Shown one piece after another: positions 45,302 to 53,472 of a DNA stretch of 64,000 nucleotides. The notes beneath the pieces are model-generated. The model saw nothing but the letters and a program-made list of their open reading frames with translations, had not been told where the DNA came from and searched no databases. This DNA comes from an uncultured Ulvibacter sp. (GTDB taxonomy: Bacteria; Bacteroidota; Bacteroidia; Flavobacteriales; Flavobacteriaceae), in the NCBI GenBank assembly GCA_913063405.1, contig CAJXZB010000015.1, forward strand, positions 1 through 64,000, in the 5' to 3' direction. How positions within the stretch are numbered: the stretch's first letter is position 1; each line of letters begins with the position of its first letter. Both the position numbers and the translations under genes were made by a program.

Positions 45302-45327
45302 GAGCGAATGTTTAAAAGTTGTGCGAA

Positions 45328-45335
45328 CAAAGATA
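45328..45335 (-). promoter_or_regulatory. -7 box (TATCTTTG) for rlmF
   Basis: Full TAnnTTTG match on the minus strand, 26 bp before the TTG start of rlmF. It supports the shorter protein. Confidence 0.5.
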
Positions 45336-45436
45336 CATTGGGTTGCCTTGAAATTAATGGTTTTATTTGAATAAGATTGTCGATTATATAAGGAGGCAAT
45401 TATCAAAATTGTAGTGTATGCCTAAATCCATTGTCT

Positions 45437-45444
45437 TACCTTTG
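45437..45444 (+). promoter_or_regulatory. -7 box (TACCTTTG) for the DEAD-box gene
   Basis: Full TAnnTTTG match, 16 bp before the ATG at 45461. It rules out the earlier in-frame start at 45431. Confidence 0.5.
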
Positions 45445-45460
45445 CCAAAAATCGATATTA

Positions 45461-46813
45461 ATGAAGACTTTCCAAGATTTTAAACTTTCCAATCCATTGC
45501 GCAATGCAATTGATGATTTGGGGTTTGAACATCCAACACCTATACAATCGGAGTCATTTTCAGTGGTGCTTTCTGGAAAGGATATGGTGGGTATCGCACA
45601 AACTGGAACGGGGAAGACATTAGGTTATATGTTACCTATTCTTCAGGATTTGAAGTTTTCTAAAGAACCAAACTTAAGAGTATTGGTTTTGGTGCCAACC
45701 CGTGAGTTGGTATTGCAGGTAGTGGATGAGGTTGAGAAGTTTTCGAAATATTTGAGTCTACGAACCCTTGGTGTTTATGGAGGAACAAATATTAATACTC
45801 AAAAGCGAGCAATTGCTGAAGGCGTGGATATCGTGGTTGCTACACCAGGACGCTTGTATGATCTGACACTGAGTAGATCTATTCAGTTAAAAACCGTTCG
45901 AAAGTTGGTAATAGACGAGGTCGACGTAATGTTGGATCTTGGTTTCCGATTTCAGCTAACAAACATATTCGATTTGTTGTCAGACCGTCGTCAGAATATT
46001 ATGTTTTCAGCAACAATGACAGATGATGTAGAAACTCTAATTAATGATTTTTTTATAAAACCAACGAAAGTTTCGGTTGCGCTAAGCGGAACGCCGTTAG
46101 ATAATATTTCACAACAATGTTATTCCGTTCCAAATTTTTACACCAAGGTGAATTTGTTGGTTAATTTACTGAAGGACAAAGAGGTATATAGTAAGGTTTT
46201 GGTTTTCGTTTCCAATAAACGAAGTGCGGACAGGTTGTTTGAAGAGTTGGAAGAACCCTATGGAGAAGAGAGTTGTGTGATACACTCCAACAAAACCCAG
46301 AATTACAGAATACGTTCAATCAGTCAATTTGATGAAGGAAAAAATCGAATTTTGGTAGCCACAGATGTGATGGCTCGTGGATTAGATTTGGATAAGATTA
46401 CCCATGTGGTGAATTTTGATACACCAGGTTTTCCAGAAAATTATATGCATCGTATTGGTAGAACCGGACGTGCAGAGCAGGAGGGAAGGTCACTGCTATT
46501 TTATACGGAAAAGGAAGAGGAAGGGAAATTGAAGATAGAGGCTTTAATGGATTATAGAATTCCGAAGATCGAAATGTCTTCAGAAATAGAAATTGCAAAA
46601 AGACTCACTCCAGCAGAACAACCTCCAGTTGTAGAAATAAACAACCCTCATAAGGCTTCATTGGTTGAAGAACGCGGTGCTAGTTTTCATGAAAAGAGCC
46701 TTAAAAATCAAAAGGAAAATCAGGGTGGCTCCTATAGACGTAAAATTGAAAAGAAATACAAAAAACCCAAAACGAGAGGCGATAAAAACTACAATAAACG
46801 CAATAAGAAGTAA
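45461..46813 (+). CDS. DEAD-box RNA helicase with DEVD motif II
   Basis: 450 residues from MKTFQDFKL. Q motif HPTPIQSESF, motif I AQTGTGKT, Ia PTRELVLQ, motif II DEVD (in VIDEVDVML, an Ala-to-Val variant of DEAD), III SAT, VI HRIGRTGRAEQEG. The C-terminal tail after about residue 385 is lysine-rich and disordered, suitable for RNA binding. It is divergent from rlmF, with about 100 bp between the two promoters, and may act in ribosome assembly. It ends two bases before the convergent 46816 gene. Confidence 0.92.
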   Translation: MKTFQDFKLSNPLRNAIDDLGFEHPTPIQSESFSVVLSGKDMVGIAQTGTGKTLGYMLPILQDLKFSKEPNLRVLVLVPTRELVLQVVDEVEKFSKYLSLRTLGVYGGTNINTQKRAIAEGVDIVVATPGRLYDLTLSRSIQLKTVRKLVIDEVDVMLDLGFRFQLTNIFDLLSDRRQNIMFSATMTDDVETLINDFFIKPTKVSVALSGTPLDNISQQCYSVPNFYTKVNLLVNLLKDKEVYSKVLVFVSNKRSADRLFEELEEPYGEESCVIHSNKTQNYRIRSISQFDEGKNRILVATDVMARGLDLDKITHVVNFDTPGFPENYMHRIGRTGRAEQEGRSLLFYTEKEEEGKLKIEALMDYRIPKIEMSSEIEIAKRLTPAEQPPVVEINNPHKASLVEERGASFHEKSLKNQKENQGGSYRRKIEKKYKKPKTRGDKNYNKRNKK

Positions 46814-46815
46814 TA

Positions 46816-47436
46816 CTACTTTTCTTTCTCTTCTTCTTTATTCATTTCTTCCATCAATTCCTCGAATGATTGCACTTTAGGGAATATTAACCCACCAATA
46901 CTAAATAGAGGCGTTGTGAGCGTGTCCAATTGTGGAACCGCTATTTTCAACTGCTTTGCAATTTCTGGTTTCTCATTAAGATCGTATTTGGTGTATACCC
47001 ACTTACTATCTTCAAGGGGCTTGATGATGCTATCACAACTCACACAGTTTTGAGTAAGGTAAATGGTAATAGGTTTTTTTGGTTTGATTTTCACCTTTGT
47101 GTATTGCTTACGTAATGCACGTCTAGATAAACTATCATTGATTACAAGTTTGTATGTGTAATTTGGTTCCTTTCCTTTCAGAAGCATTATCCGTGCAACG
47201 TTTTTTACTTTAGAAGTAGCGGGAATTCTTATGAGCCTTGGCTTCGCTTTACTCTGTCTAAAACCCGTGCCTTCTACCGTAATCTTCATATCATAATCAA
47301 TATCGGTTTCATTCAACGCGTGCAACATCAATCTATTTGCAACTCTTTCTTCCAATATTTGAATAGGTTCATCCTGAGCATGAACAGACATTGTGCATAG
47401 GACAATAAGGGTGAGTAGGGAAAACTTCTTAAGCAT
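46816..47436 (-). CDS. Secreted thioredoxin/glutaredoxin-like CxxC protein
   Basis: 206 residues. Signal peptide (MLKKFSLLTLIVLCTMSVHAQ). After a beta-rich N-terminal part (about 25-120) comes a glutaredoxin-like module (about 125-200): ITIYLTQNCVSCDSIIKPL, with a CVSC pair, YTKYDLNEKPEIAKQL, and a Pro before strand three (TTPLFSI). It probably works in the periplasm as a thiol-disulfide protein; the partner is unknown. Not part of the msr operon. Confidence 0.68.
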   Translation of the reverse strand: MLKKFSLLTLIVLCTMSVHAQDEPIQILEERVANRLMLHALNETDIDYDMKITVEGTGFRQSKAKPRLIRIPATSKVKNVARIMLLKGKEPNYTYKLVINDSLSRRALRKQYTKVKIKPKKPITIYLTQNCVSCDSIIKPLEDSKWVYTKYDLNEKPEIAKQLKIAVPQLDTLTTPLFSIGGLIFPKVQSFEELMEEMNKEEEKEK

Positions 47437-47693
47437 TTTTATTTTTTATAAGACGAATGTAAGAAATAATTTAGTATTCCTTACATAAGGTGTTGGATTC
47501 AGTGGATTTATTTGGGTTTTGAACTTTTTTGAGCAATTTGCAACTTCTACCAAAAAGGATGCCACAACATCTTGTCGTTATGAATTGGTAAATGCCGATA
47601 GACGTTTACCATAATTATATACTAAATTGACTCACAGTCTCTTGTAAGTTATTCAGGAAATCGTATTTTTAAATAAAACTAAATCAAATTGCT

Positions 47694-49397
47694 ATGAAAA
47701 ATACAATTGAAACCAGAGTTCAACTTAATTTGCAAGCTAAACTTTTTTTGTTTTTGCTTCTTATTCCTTTATTAAGTTTTTCACAAGGCCTTAGAGAACG
47801 TTATAATGAAACCCCTGATGATCCTTATGTTTTTGTGGATCGGGCCGCAATGGAGCGTGGTCCATCGTATAGTGAAAACGGCAGTGACATCTTTACTCGC
47901 CAAGCAAACGTAGATATAAATGGCGATGATATTATTGGAGATGCAGGAAATGAACCTTCGATAGCAGTTGACCCAACTAATCCCAATCGAATTGTTATTG
48001 GTTGGCGCCAATTTGATACGGTCACTAGTAATTTTCGACAGGCCGGTAATGCGTATTCTTTGGATGGTGGACAAGCTTGGACTTTTCCAGGTGTTTTAAA
48101 CCCAGGTGTATTTCGATCTGATCCAGTTTTGGATTTTGATGCTGACGGTAATTTTTATTACAATAGTCTTCGAGGAACGTTTAATTGCGATGTTTATAAG
48201 ATAACAGATGGAGGCATTGACTGGGGAGCTCCTTTTCCTGCTAAAGGCGGTGATAAACAATGGATGCGAATTGATAGAAGCGGCGGTGTTGGTGACGGAA
48301 ACAATTATTCATACTGGAACTCTTCATTTACAACTTGTGCTCCTGGTTCTTTTACACGATCCACGGATGGGAGTAATAGTTTTGAAGATTGTCTAGTAAT
48401 TGATGGTGATCCTTTTTGGGGGACTTTAGCTGTTGATGCAGATGGTACTTTATATATGGTTGGTCGAAATAATAGTGGAATTGTGGTTGTAAAATCAACC
48501 AACGCTCAAGATCCAACCGTTACTCCAACTTGGAACTCCGTTAATGCAGTAGATTTAGACGGACAATTAAGTGGCTTTGTTCCTATTAACCCACAAGGTT
48601 TATTAGGTCAGGCTTGGATAGATGTAGATGTTTCCGGTGGAGCTGGAGATGGAAATGTTTATGTATTGGCTTCGGTAGATAGAAATTCAAATAGTGATCA
48701 GGGAGACGTTATGTTTGCTAAAAGTACAGATGGAGGAACTACTTTTTCGGCCCCTGTAAGGATCAATACTGACTCGGGAACAGAAGCCTACCAATGGTTT
48801 GGAACTATGTCTGTTGCTCCAAATGGGCGTATTGATGTAGCTTGGTTAGATACGCGTAATGCACCTACAGGAACTGATATGTCTGCTCTTTATTTTACAT
48901 ATTCCGAAGACCAAGGAGAAACTTGGTTTCCAAACATTAAACTTTCTCCAGCTTTCGATCCGCATATAGGGTATCCACAACAGAATAAGATGGGTGACTA
49001 TTTTGATATGGTCTCAGATAATAATAATGCGCATTTGGCTTGGGTAAATACAATTAACGGAGGACAAGACGTCTATTACAGTCAAATTACACCTGCGCTT
49101 TTAGGAATAAATGATTTTTCTTCGGAAACAATTTCGGAATTCAAAAATTTTCCAAATCCATTTAGCGATGAAACAACGATTGAGTTTTTTAGTGAAAATG
49201 AAGAAAAAGTAACGGTTGAAGTTTTTGACTTGAGAGGAAAAAAAGTGAACACTTTATTGGATAGAAGCGTAGTGGGAAAACAACGCTTTGTTTGGAATGG
49301 AACAGATCATAGTGGAGTAAGGCTTAACACAGGTATTTACTTTGTTAGACTGAAGTCCAAGGACGGCAATAAGGTTTTCAAAGTAGTGCTCGAATAA
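47694..49397 (+). CDS. Secreted BNR (sialidase-like) protein, T9SS cargo
   Basis: 567 residues. Signal peptide to about residue 31, then repeated Asp-box motifs over a beta-propeller (SLDGGQAWTF, STDGGTTFSAP, SEDQGETWFP), with DPTNPNRIVIGWRQ-type strands between. The end is a T9SS type A sorting domain (FKNFPNPFSDETTIEFF to GIYFVRLKSKDGN) with the FlgD-like fold. The sialidase active site cannot be confirmed; the function may be binding only. It is exported by the T9SS. Confidence 0.85.
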   Translation: MKNTIETRVQLNLQAKLFLFLLLIPLLSFSQGLRERYNETPDDPYVFVDRAAMERGPSYSENGSDIFTRQANVDINGDDIIGDAGNEPSIAVDPTNPNRIVIGWRQFDTVTSNFRQAGNAYSLDGGQAWTFPGVLNPGVFRSDPVLDFDADGNFYYNSLRGTFNCDVYKITDGGIDWGAPFPAKGGDKQWMRIDRSGGVGDGNNYSYWNSSFTTCAPGSFTRSTDGSNSFEDCLVIDGDPFWGTLAVDADGTLYMVGRNNSGIVVVKSTNAQDPTVTPTWNSVNAVDLDGQLSGFVPINPQGLLGQAWIDVDVSGGAGDGNVYVLASVDRNSNSDQGDVMFAKSTDGGTTFSAPVRINTDSGTEAYQWFGTMSVAPNGRIDVAWLDTRNAPTGTDMSALYFTYSEDQGETWFPNIKLSPAFDPHIGYPQQNKMGDYFDMVSDNNNAHLAWVNTINGGQDVYYSQITPALLGINDFSSETISEFKNFPNPFSDETTIEFFSENEEKVTVEVFDLRGKKVNTLLDRSVVGKQRFVWNGTDHSGVRLNTGIYFVRLKSKDGNKVFKVVLE

Positions 49398-49431
49398 GAC
49401 GTACTATTTAAATCTATATATTTTAAAATGT

Positions 49432-49463
49432 AGCCACTTCGGAAGAAATTCTGAAGTGGCTTT
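49432..49463 (+). terminator. Hairpin terminator after the BNR gene
   Basis: A 9-bp stem (AGCCACTTC with its complement), 12-nt loop and a short T run, 34 bp past the BNR stop at 49397. It insulates the msr operon. Confidence 0.7.
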
Positions 49464-49577
49464 GTCGTATCTTACATTAGGCAATAGGAATCTCAGGTTT
49501 GTAAGTTTATTGGCATTTGTACGACAAACCCATGCTTACAACAAAGAATTATTAATTAAAAGTACGAAAGGAAAAGT

Positions 49578-50045
49578 ATGTTAACTTGGAAAGAAGTTAT
49601 TAATTTTAGTGTAAATGGAAATCCAGTACCTGACAAACGTGTTGAAAAACCGGAAGCCGAATGGAAGACTCAATTAACCCCTGAACAATTTAGAGTAACG
49701 CGTTTAAAAGGGACAGAGGCGCCTCATTCTGGAGCACTGTGTAGTATTTATGATAAGGGACAATACAATTGTGTTTGTTGTGATACGCCCTTATTTGATT
49801 CAACCATTAAATTTGAGTCGGGTAGCGGTTGGCCAAGTTTTACACAACCCATTAAAGAGAATTCCATAAAATATGATAGAGATACCGCTTTTGGAATGGT
49901 GCGTGTGGAGGTAATGTGCAACACTTGTGACGGACATTTAGGGCATGTATTTCCAGATGGCCCAGAACCCAGCGGATTGCGTTATTGTATTAATTCTGAA
50001 TCTATGCAGATTAAAACAGAAAGGGTTGAAAATGAAAAGGAGTAA
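49578..50045 (+). CDS. msrB: Peptide-methionine (R)-S-oxide reductase
   Basis: 155 residues, full length. Zinc-binding CxxC pairs in YNCVCCDTPLFD and CNTCDGHLGHVF, and the catalytic Cys in LRYCINSES near the C-terminus. It reduces methionine-R-sulfoxide in proteins. It is the first gene of the seven-gene operon; a GAAAGGAAAAG stretch precedes the ATG, a purine-rich Shine-Dalgarno-like site that is rare in this phylum. It overlaps msrA by 14 bp. Confidence 0.95.
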   Translation: MLTWKEVINFSVNGNPVPDKRVEKPEAEWKTQLTPEQFRVTRLKGTEAPHSGALCSIYDKGQYNCVCCDTPLFDSTIKFESGSGWPSFTQPIKENSIKYDRDTAFGMVRVEVMCNTCDGHLGHVFPDGPEPSGLRYCINSESMQIKTERVENEKE

Positions 50046-50571
50046 ATTAGAATTAGCCACTCTTGGATGTGGCTGTTTTTGGTGTATTGAAGCAGTGATT
50101 AATGAATTAAAAGGTGTTGAAAAAGTGATTTCGGGTTATACTGGAGGGACCGTGCCGGGAAGACCAACCTATAGAGAGGTTTGTTCTGGTTTAACTGGCC
50201 ACGCAGAGGTAATTCAAATAAGTTTTGATCCATCTATATTGTCTTTTGAAGATCTACTTATTGTATTTATGACGAGCCATGATCCCACAACCTTGAATCG
50301 CCAAGGCGCTGATGCTGGAACGCAGTATCGATCTGTTATTTATTATCATAACGAGGCGCAGAAGGAAATTGCTGAAATCGTTTTTAAAGAAATGGCCCCT
50401 TATTTTCAGGATCCAATTGTAACTGAATTAAGCCCGATTGCTGAATTCTTTGAAGCTGAAAATGATCATCAGGGTTATTACGCAAATAACAGCTCTCAAG
50501 GTTACTGTAGAGTTGTAATTGAACCTAAATTGGCTAAACTCCGTTCGATGCACTCGGAAAAACTTAAATAA
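50032..50571 (+). CDS. msrA: Peptide-methionine (S)-S-oxide reductase
   Basis: 179 residues from ATG at 50032, inside the end of msrB; the longer frame from 49945 lies within msrB and is not the start. Catalytic Cys in LGCGCFWCIEAV, then VISGYTGGTVPGRPTYREV, LTGHAEVIQI with the catalytic Glu, and GTQYRSVIYY. It reduces methionine-S-sulfoxide. With msrB it covers both epimers. A second msrA-like gene lies at 52944. Confidence 0.95.
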   Translation: MKRSKLELATLGCGCFWCIEAVINELKGVEKVISGYTGGTVPGRPTYREVCSGLTGHAEVIQISFDPSILSFEDLLIVFMTSHDPTTLNRQGADAGTQYRSVIYYHNEAQKEIAEIVFKEMAPYFQDPIVTELSPIAEFFEAENDHQGYYANNSSQGYCRVVIEPKLAKLRSMHSEKLK

Positions 50572-50608
50572 ACCATTCAATGTCAATTAAAAAGAAAGGA
50601 AATTCAAG

Positions 50609-51112
50609 ATGAATTCTAAAACTGACGAAAACATTCTATATAAGGCGCCGGAATTTGAGGTAAACCAATGGATTGACGCAAGTGGAAATTCAATAGAACC
50701 AATAAGATTATCCGACTTTAAAGGTAAGTTCAAAGTAGTTTATTGTTTTCAAAGTTGGTGTTCTGGTTGTCATAGTCAGGGATTTCCGTCTTTAAAGAAA
50801 ATGATAGATGCTTTAAAGGGTACTAAAGAAGTGGTGTTTTTGGCGGTTCAAACTGTGTTCGAAGGGCATCATGAAAACACCTTCGATAAAATTATAGAGA
50901 CTCAAAAACAATACGATTTGGAAATTCCTTTTGGGCACGATCCAGGAGATGAAAATACTGGGAATCGATCAAGAATCATGATGAGCTATAGAACTGGAGG
51001 AACACCTTGGTTTATTTTTATAGATCAACATGACACTATCGTCTTTGGTAATTTTCATCTTAATGCCGACAAGGCAATAGAGGTACTTAAAACAATTCAG
51101 CAGATTGGATGA
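50609..51112 (+). CDS. Thioredoxin-fold redoxin, CxxC
   Basis: 167 residues, no signal peptide, so cytoplasmic. TlpA/AhpC-like: VYCFQSWCSGCHSQGFPSLKKM contains the CSGC active site, followed by VFLAVQTVFEGHHENTFDKI and the cis-Pro in GGTPWFIFI. It is a thiol-disulfide protein and a natural electron donor for the Msr enzymes. It is preceded by an AGAAAGGAAA stretch and overlaps the next gene by four bases. Confidence 0.85.
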   Translation: MNSKTDENILYKAPEFEVNQWIDASGNSIEPIRLSDFKGKFKVVYCFQSWCSGCHSQGFPSLKKMIDALKGTKEVVFLAVQTVFEGHHENTFDKIIETQKQYDLEIPFGHDPGDENTGNRSRIMMSYRTGGTPWFIFIDQHDTIVFGNFHLNADKAIEVLKTIQQIG

Positions 51113-51363
51113 AACTACTAAAAGTTAGGCTCTATGGGGCAGAGAATTGTCATAAAACACAATACTACCAGAGCCTTTTGGAGGAAAGGATGATTTCTTT
51201 TGAGTTTTTGGATGTCGTTAAGAATGAGGATAATACTGTAGAATTAAGAGATCTTTATCTAAATGGGAGACTTAATTTTCCAACAATTCTTATAGGTGAA
51301 AAGAAATTGAGGAATCCAAAAGATGAAGAATTGTGGCAATGGCTTGATAAATTGAAATCCTAG
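51109..51363 (+). CDS. Glutaredoxin-like protein, monothiol-type CHKT
   Basis: 84 residues, glutaredoxin-sized. KVRLYGAENCHKTQYYQSLL holds a Cys-His-Lys-Thr site, so only one Cys of the usual CPYC; NFPTILIGEKKL carries the cis-Pro, and a C-terminal helix follows. It may act as monothiol glutaredoxin or as a regulatory redox protein. It is immediately upstream (13 bp) of selO. Overlaps the redoxin by four bases. Confidence 0.82.
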   Translation: MKLLKVRLYGAENCHKTQYYQSLLEERMISFEFLDVVKNEDNTVELRDLYLNGRLNFPTILIGEKKLRNPKDEELWQWLDKLKS

Positions 51364-51376
51364 GAGAAAGGAAACT

Positions 51377-52939
51377 ATGAAACTAAAAATAAAGGACACA
51401 TTTAATAAATTACTACCATCAGATCCGGTTACTGAAAACACAAGAAGACAGGTACCTAAATCTTGTTTTTCTTATGTTTCACCAGCTAAGACTAAAAAGG
51501 CTGAAATGCTTCACGTTTCGAAAGAGACGCTCGAAACAATTGGATTATCCAGTAAAGAAGCAATGTCCGATGAGTTCTTAAAGGTCTTCACTGGCAATCA
51601 AATAATTCCGAATACTTCGCCTTATGCGATGTGCTATGGTGGTCATCAATTTGGAAATTGGGCTGGACAATTAGGAGATGGAAGAGCAATTAATTTGGCA
51701 GAGGTTTTACATAATGATAAAACATGGACACTTCAATTGAAAGGAGCAGGAGCTACGCCATATTCTAGAACCGCGGATGGTCTGGCGGTCTTGCGTTCTT
51801 CTATTCGCGAGTATTTATGTAGTGAAGCGATGCATCATTTGGGAGTTCCAACGACCAGAGCGTTATCATTGGCTTTATCCGGTGATGAAGTATTACGCGA
51901 TGTACTCTATAATGGAAATCAGGCATACGAAAAAGGAGCGGTTGTTTGTAGAGTATCTCCCTCTTTTTTACGTTTTGGCAGCTATGAAATTTTTGCAGTA
52001 AGGCAGGACATGAAAACCTTGAAAACTCTTGTAGATTATACGATCAAGCAACTATTTCCAGAATTAAGTAGGCCTTCAAAGGATTCATATGTTACTTTCT
52101 TTAAGGAGGTCGTTGAACGGAGTTTAGAAATGGTAATCCATTGGCAACGTGTTGGTTTTGTGCATGGTGTTATGAATACCGATAATATGTCGATCCTTGG
52201 ATTAACAATAGATTATGGACCTTATGGCTGGTTGGAAGGTTATGATCCCGATTGGACACCCAATACTACCGATAGCCAACATAGGAGATATAGATATGGG
52301 AATCAACCGGATGTTGTGCTATGGAATTTATATCAGTTAGCAAATGCTTTATATCCGTTGATTGAGGAGTCGACAGGGTTGGAAGCAGTTCTAGAAAGCT
52401 ATAAAATTGAATATGAGAAACGATTTTTGGAGATGATGAAATCTAAAATTGGTTTGGTTTCTGAAGAAAATGATGATGCTATTTTGATAAAAGATTTGGA
52501 AGATATCTTGCAATTAACTGAAACTGATATGACTCTGTTTTTTAGGAGTTTATCGAACTTAAATAAAAATGATACTTTAAATGGATTAGCGGTTATTTCT
52601 GAAGCATTTTATAATCCTGTAGAAGTTTCAGATAGTGTACGTCAAGGTTGGAATGAGTGGTTCGAGCGCTACGCAATTCGTCTACAGCAAGAAACGCTTT
52701 CAGATTCAGAAAGAAAAGAAGAAATGAACGCAGTCAATCCAAAATACGTATTGCGAAACTATATGGCGCAATTAGCTATAGATGCAGCCGATAATGGAGA
52801 TTACTCGGTGATAGACGAATTGTTCACCCTTTTAAAATCTCCATATAGTGAACAGCCCAAGTACGAAAAGTGGTTTGCAAAAAGGCCAGAATGGGCTAGA
52901 CATAAAGTAGGTTGTTCAATGCTATCTTGCAGTTCTTAA
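51377..52939 (+). CDS. selO: Protein adenylyltransferase SelO (YdiU)
   Basis: 520 residues. Pseudokinase-like fold with the family motifs: AGQLGDGRAINLAEV, LQLKGAGATPYSRTADGLAVLRSSI, HGVMNTDNMSILGLTIDYGPYG and RYRYGNQPDVVLWNL. It ends in CSMLSCSS; the penultimate region has Cys where vertebrate SelO carries selenocysteine. SelO transfers AMP to Ser/Thr/Tyr of target proteins; in E. coli glutaredoxin is among the reported substrates. Preceded by an AGGAGAAAGGAAA stretch, the strongest Shine-Dalgarno match in the operon. Confidence 0.95.
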   Translation: MKLKIKDTFNKLLPSDPVTENTRRQVPKSCFSYVSPAKTKKAEMLHVSKETLETIGLSSKEAMSDEFLKVFTGNQIIPNTSPYAMCYGGHQFGNWAGQLGDGRAINLAEVLHNDKTWTLQLKGAGATPYSRTADGLAVLRSSIREYLCSEAMHHLGVPTTRALSLALSGDEVLRDVLYNGNQAYEKGAVVCRVSPSFLRFGSYEIFAVRQDMKTLKTLVDYTIKQLFPELSRPSKDSYVTFFKEVVERSLEMVIHWQRVGFVHGVMNTDNMSILGLTIDYGPYGWLEGYDPDWTPNTTDSQHRRYRYGNQPDVVLWNLYQLANALYPLIEESTGLEAVLESYKIEYEKRFLEMMKSKIGLVSEENDDAILIKDLEDILQLTETDMTLFFRSLSNLNKNDTLNGLAVISEAFYNPVEVSDSVRQGWNEWFERYAIRLQQETLSDSERKEEMNAVNPKYVLRNYMAQLAIDAADNGDYSVIDELFTLLKSPYSEQPKYEKWFAKRPEWARHKVGCSMLSCSS

Positions 52940-52943
52940 TAGG

Positions 52944-53462
52944 ATGGAATGTTCTTCTAAAATAGGGTTAGGAGGAGGGTGTCATTGGTGTACCGAAGCG
53001 GTATTTCAATCTCTTATCGGTGTCTCAAAAGTTGAGCAGGGTTACGTGGTTTCTTTTGGTGAGACAAGTGCATTTTCTGAGGCAGTGGTTGTACATTTCG
53101 AGAGAAGTTTGATTTCGCTTGATGTACTAATTGAGATTCATTTGCATACCCATAAAAGTACTTCTGACCATTCTATGATGTCGAAGTATCGTTCCGCAGT
53201 ATATGTTTTTTCGGAAGAACAGAAAAAGGAGTCTAAGGTGATGATTATGAACTTTCAGAAGGATTTTGGAAATAATTTAATTACCGAAGTTCTGGCTTTT
53301 AGCTTGTTTAACCCTTCCAGAGAACAAATCACCGATTATTATTATAAAAATCCAGAGAAGCCTTTTTGTGAACGTTTTATCCAACCCAAGCTAAAAATAC
53401 TCTTACAAAAATTCTCGAAACATACGAATAGCCGTTTGAAACGGATGACAACGGTAAAATAA
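52944..53462 (+). CDS. Second MsrA-like peptide-methionine sulfoxide reductase
   Basis: 172 residues, begins within four bases of the selO stop. [16 protein letters not shown] carries the catalytic Cys, but the usual GCFWC has become GCHWC. The catalytic Glu ([10 protein letters not shown]) and the KYRSAVYVF segment remain. The Phe-to-His change lies next to the active-site Cys, in the pocket that contacts the methionine methyl group, so specificity may differ. A basic C-terminal tail follows. A functional paralogue of the upstream MsrA is the simplest reading. Confidence 0.82.
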   Translation: MECSSKIGLGGGCHWCTEAVFQSLIGVSKVEQGYVVSFGETSAFSEAVVVHFERSLISLDVLIEIHLHTHKSTSDHSMMSKYRSAVYVFSEEQKKESKVMIMNFQKDFGNNLITEVLAFSLFNPSREQITDYYYKNPEKPFCERFIQPKLKILLQKFSKHTNSRLKRMTTVK

Positions 53463-53472
53463 AGTTACAATT

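Noticed and set aside
49945-50031. N-terminal extension of msrA
   Set aside because: It lies in another frame of msrB, without a signal peptide or family similarity; the ATG at 50032 gives the normal MsrA start.
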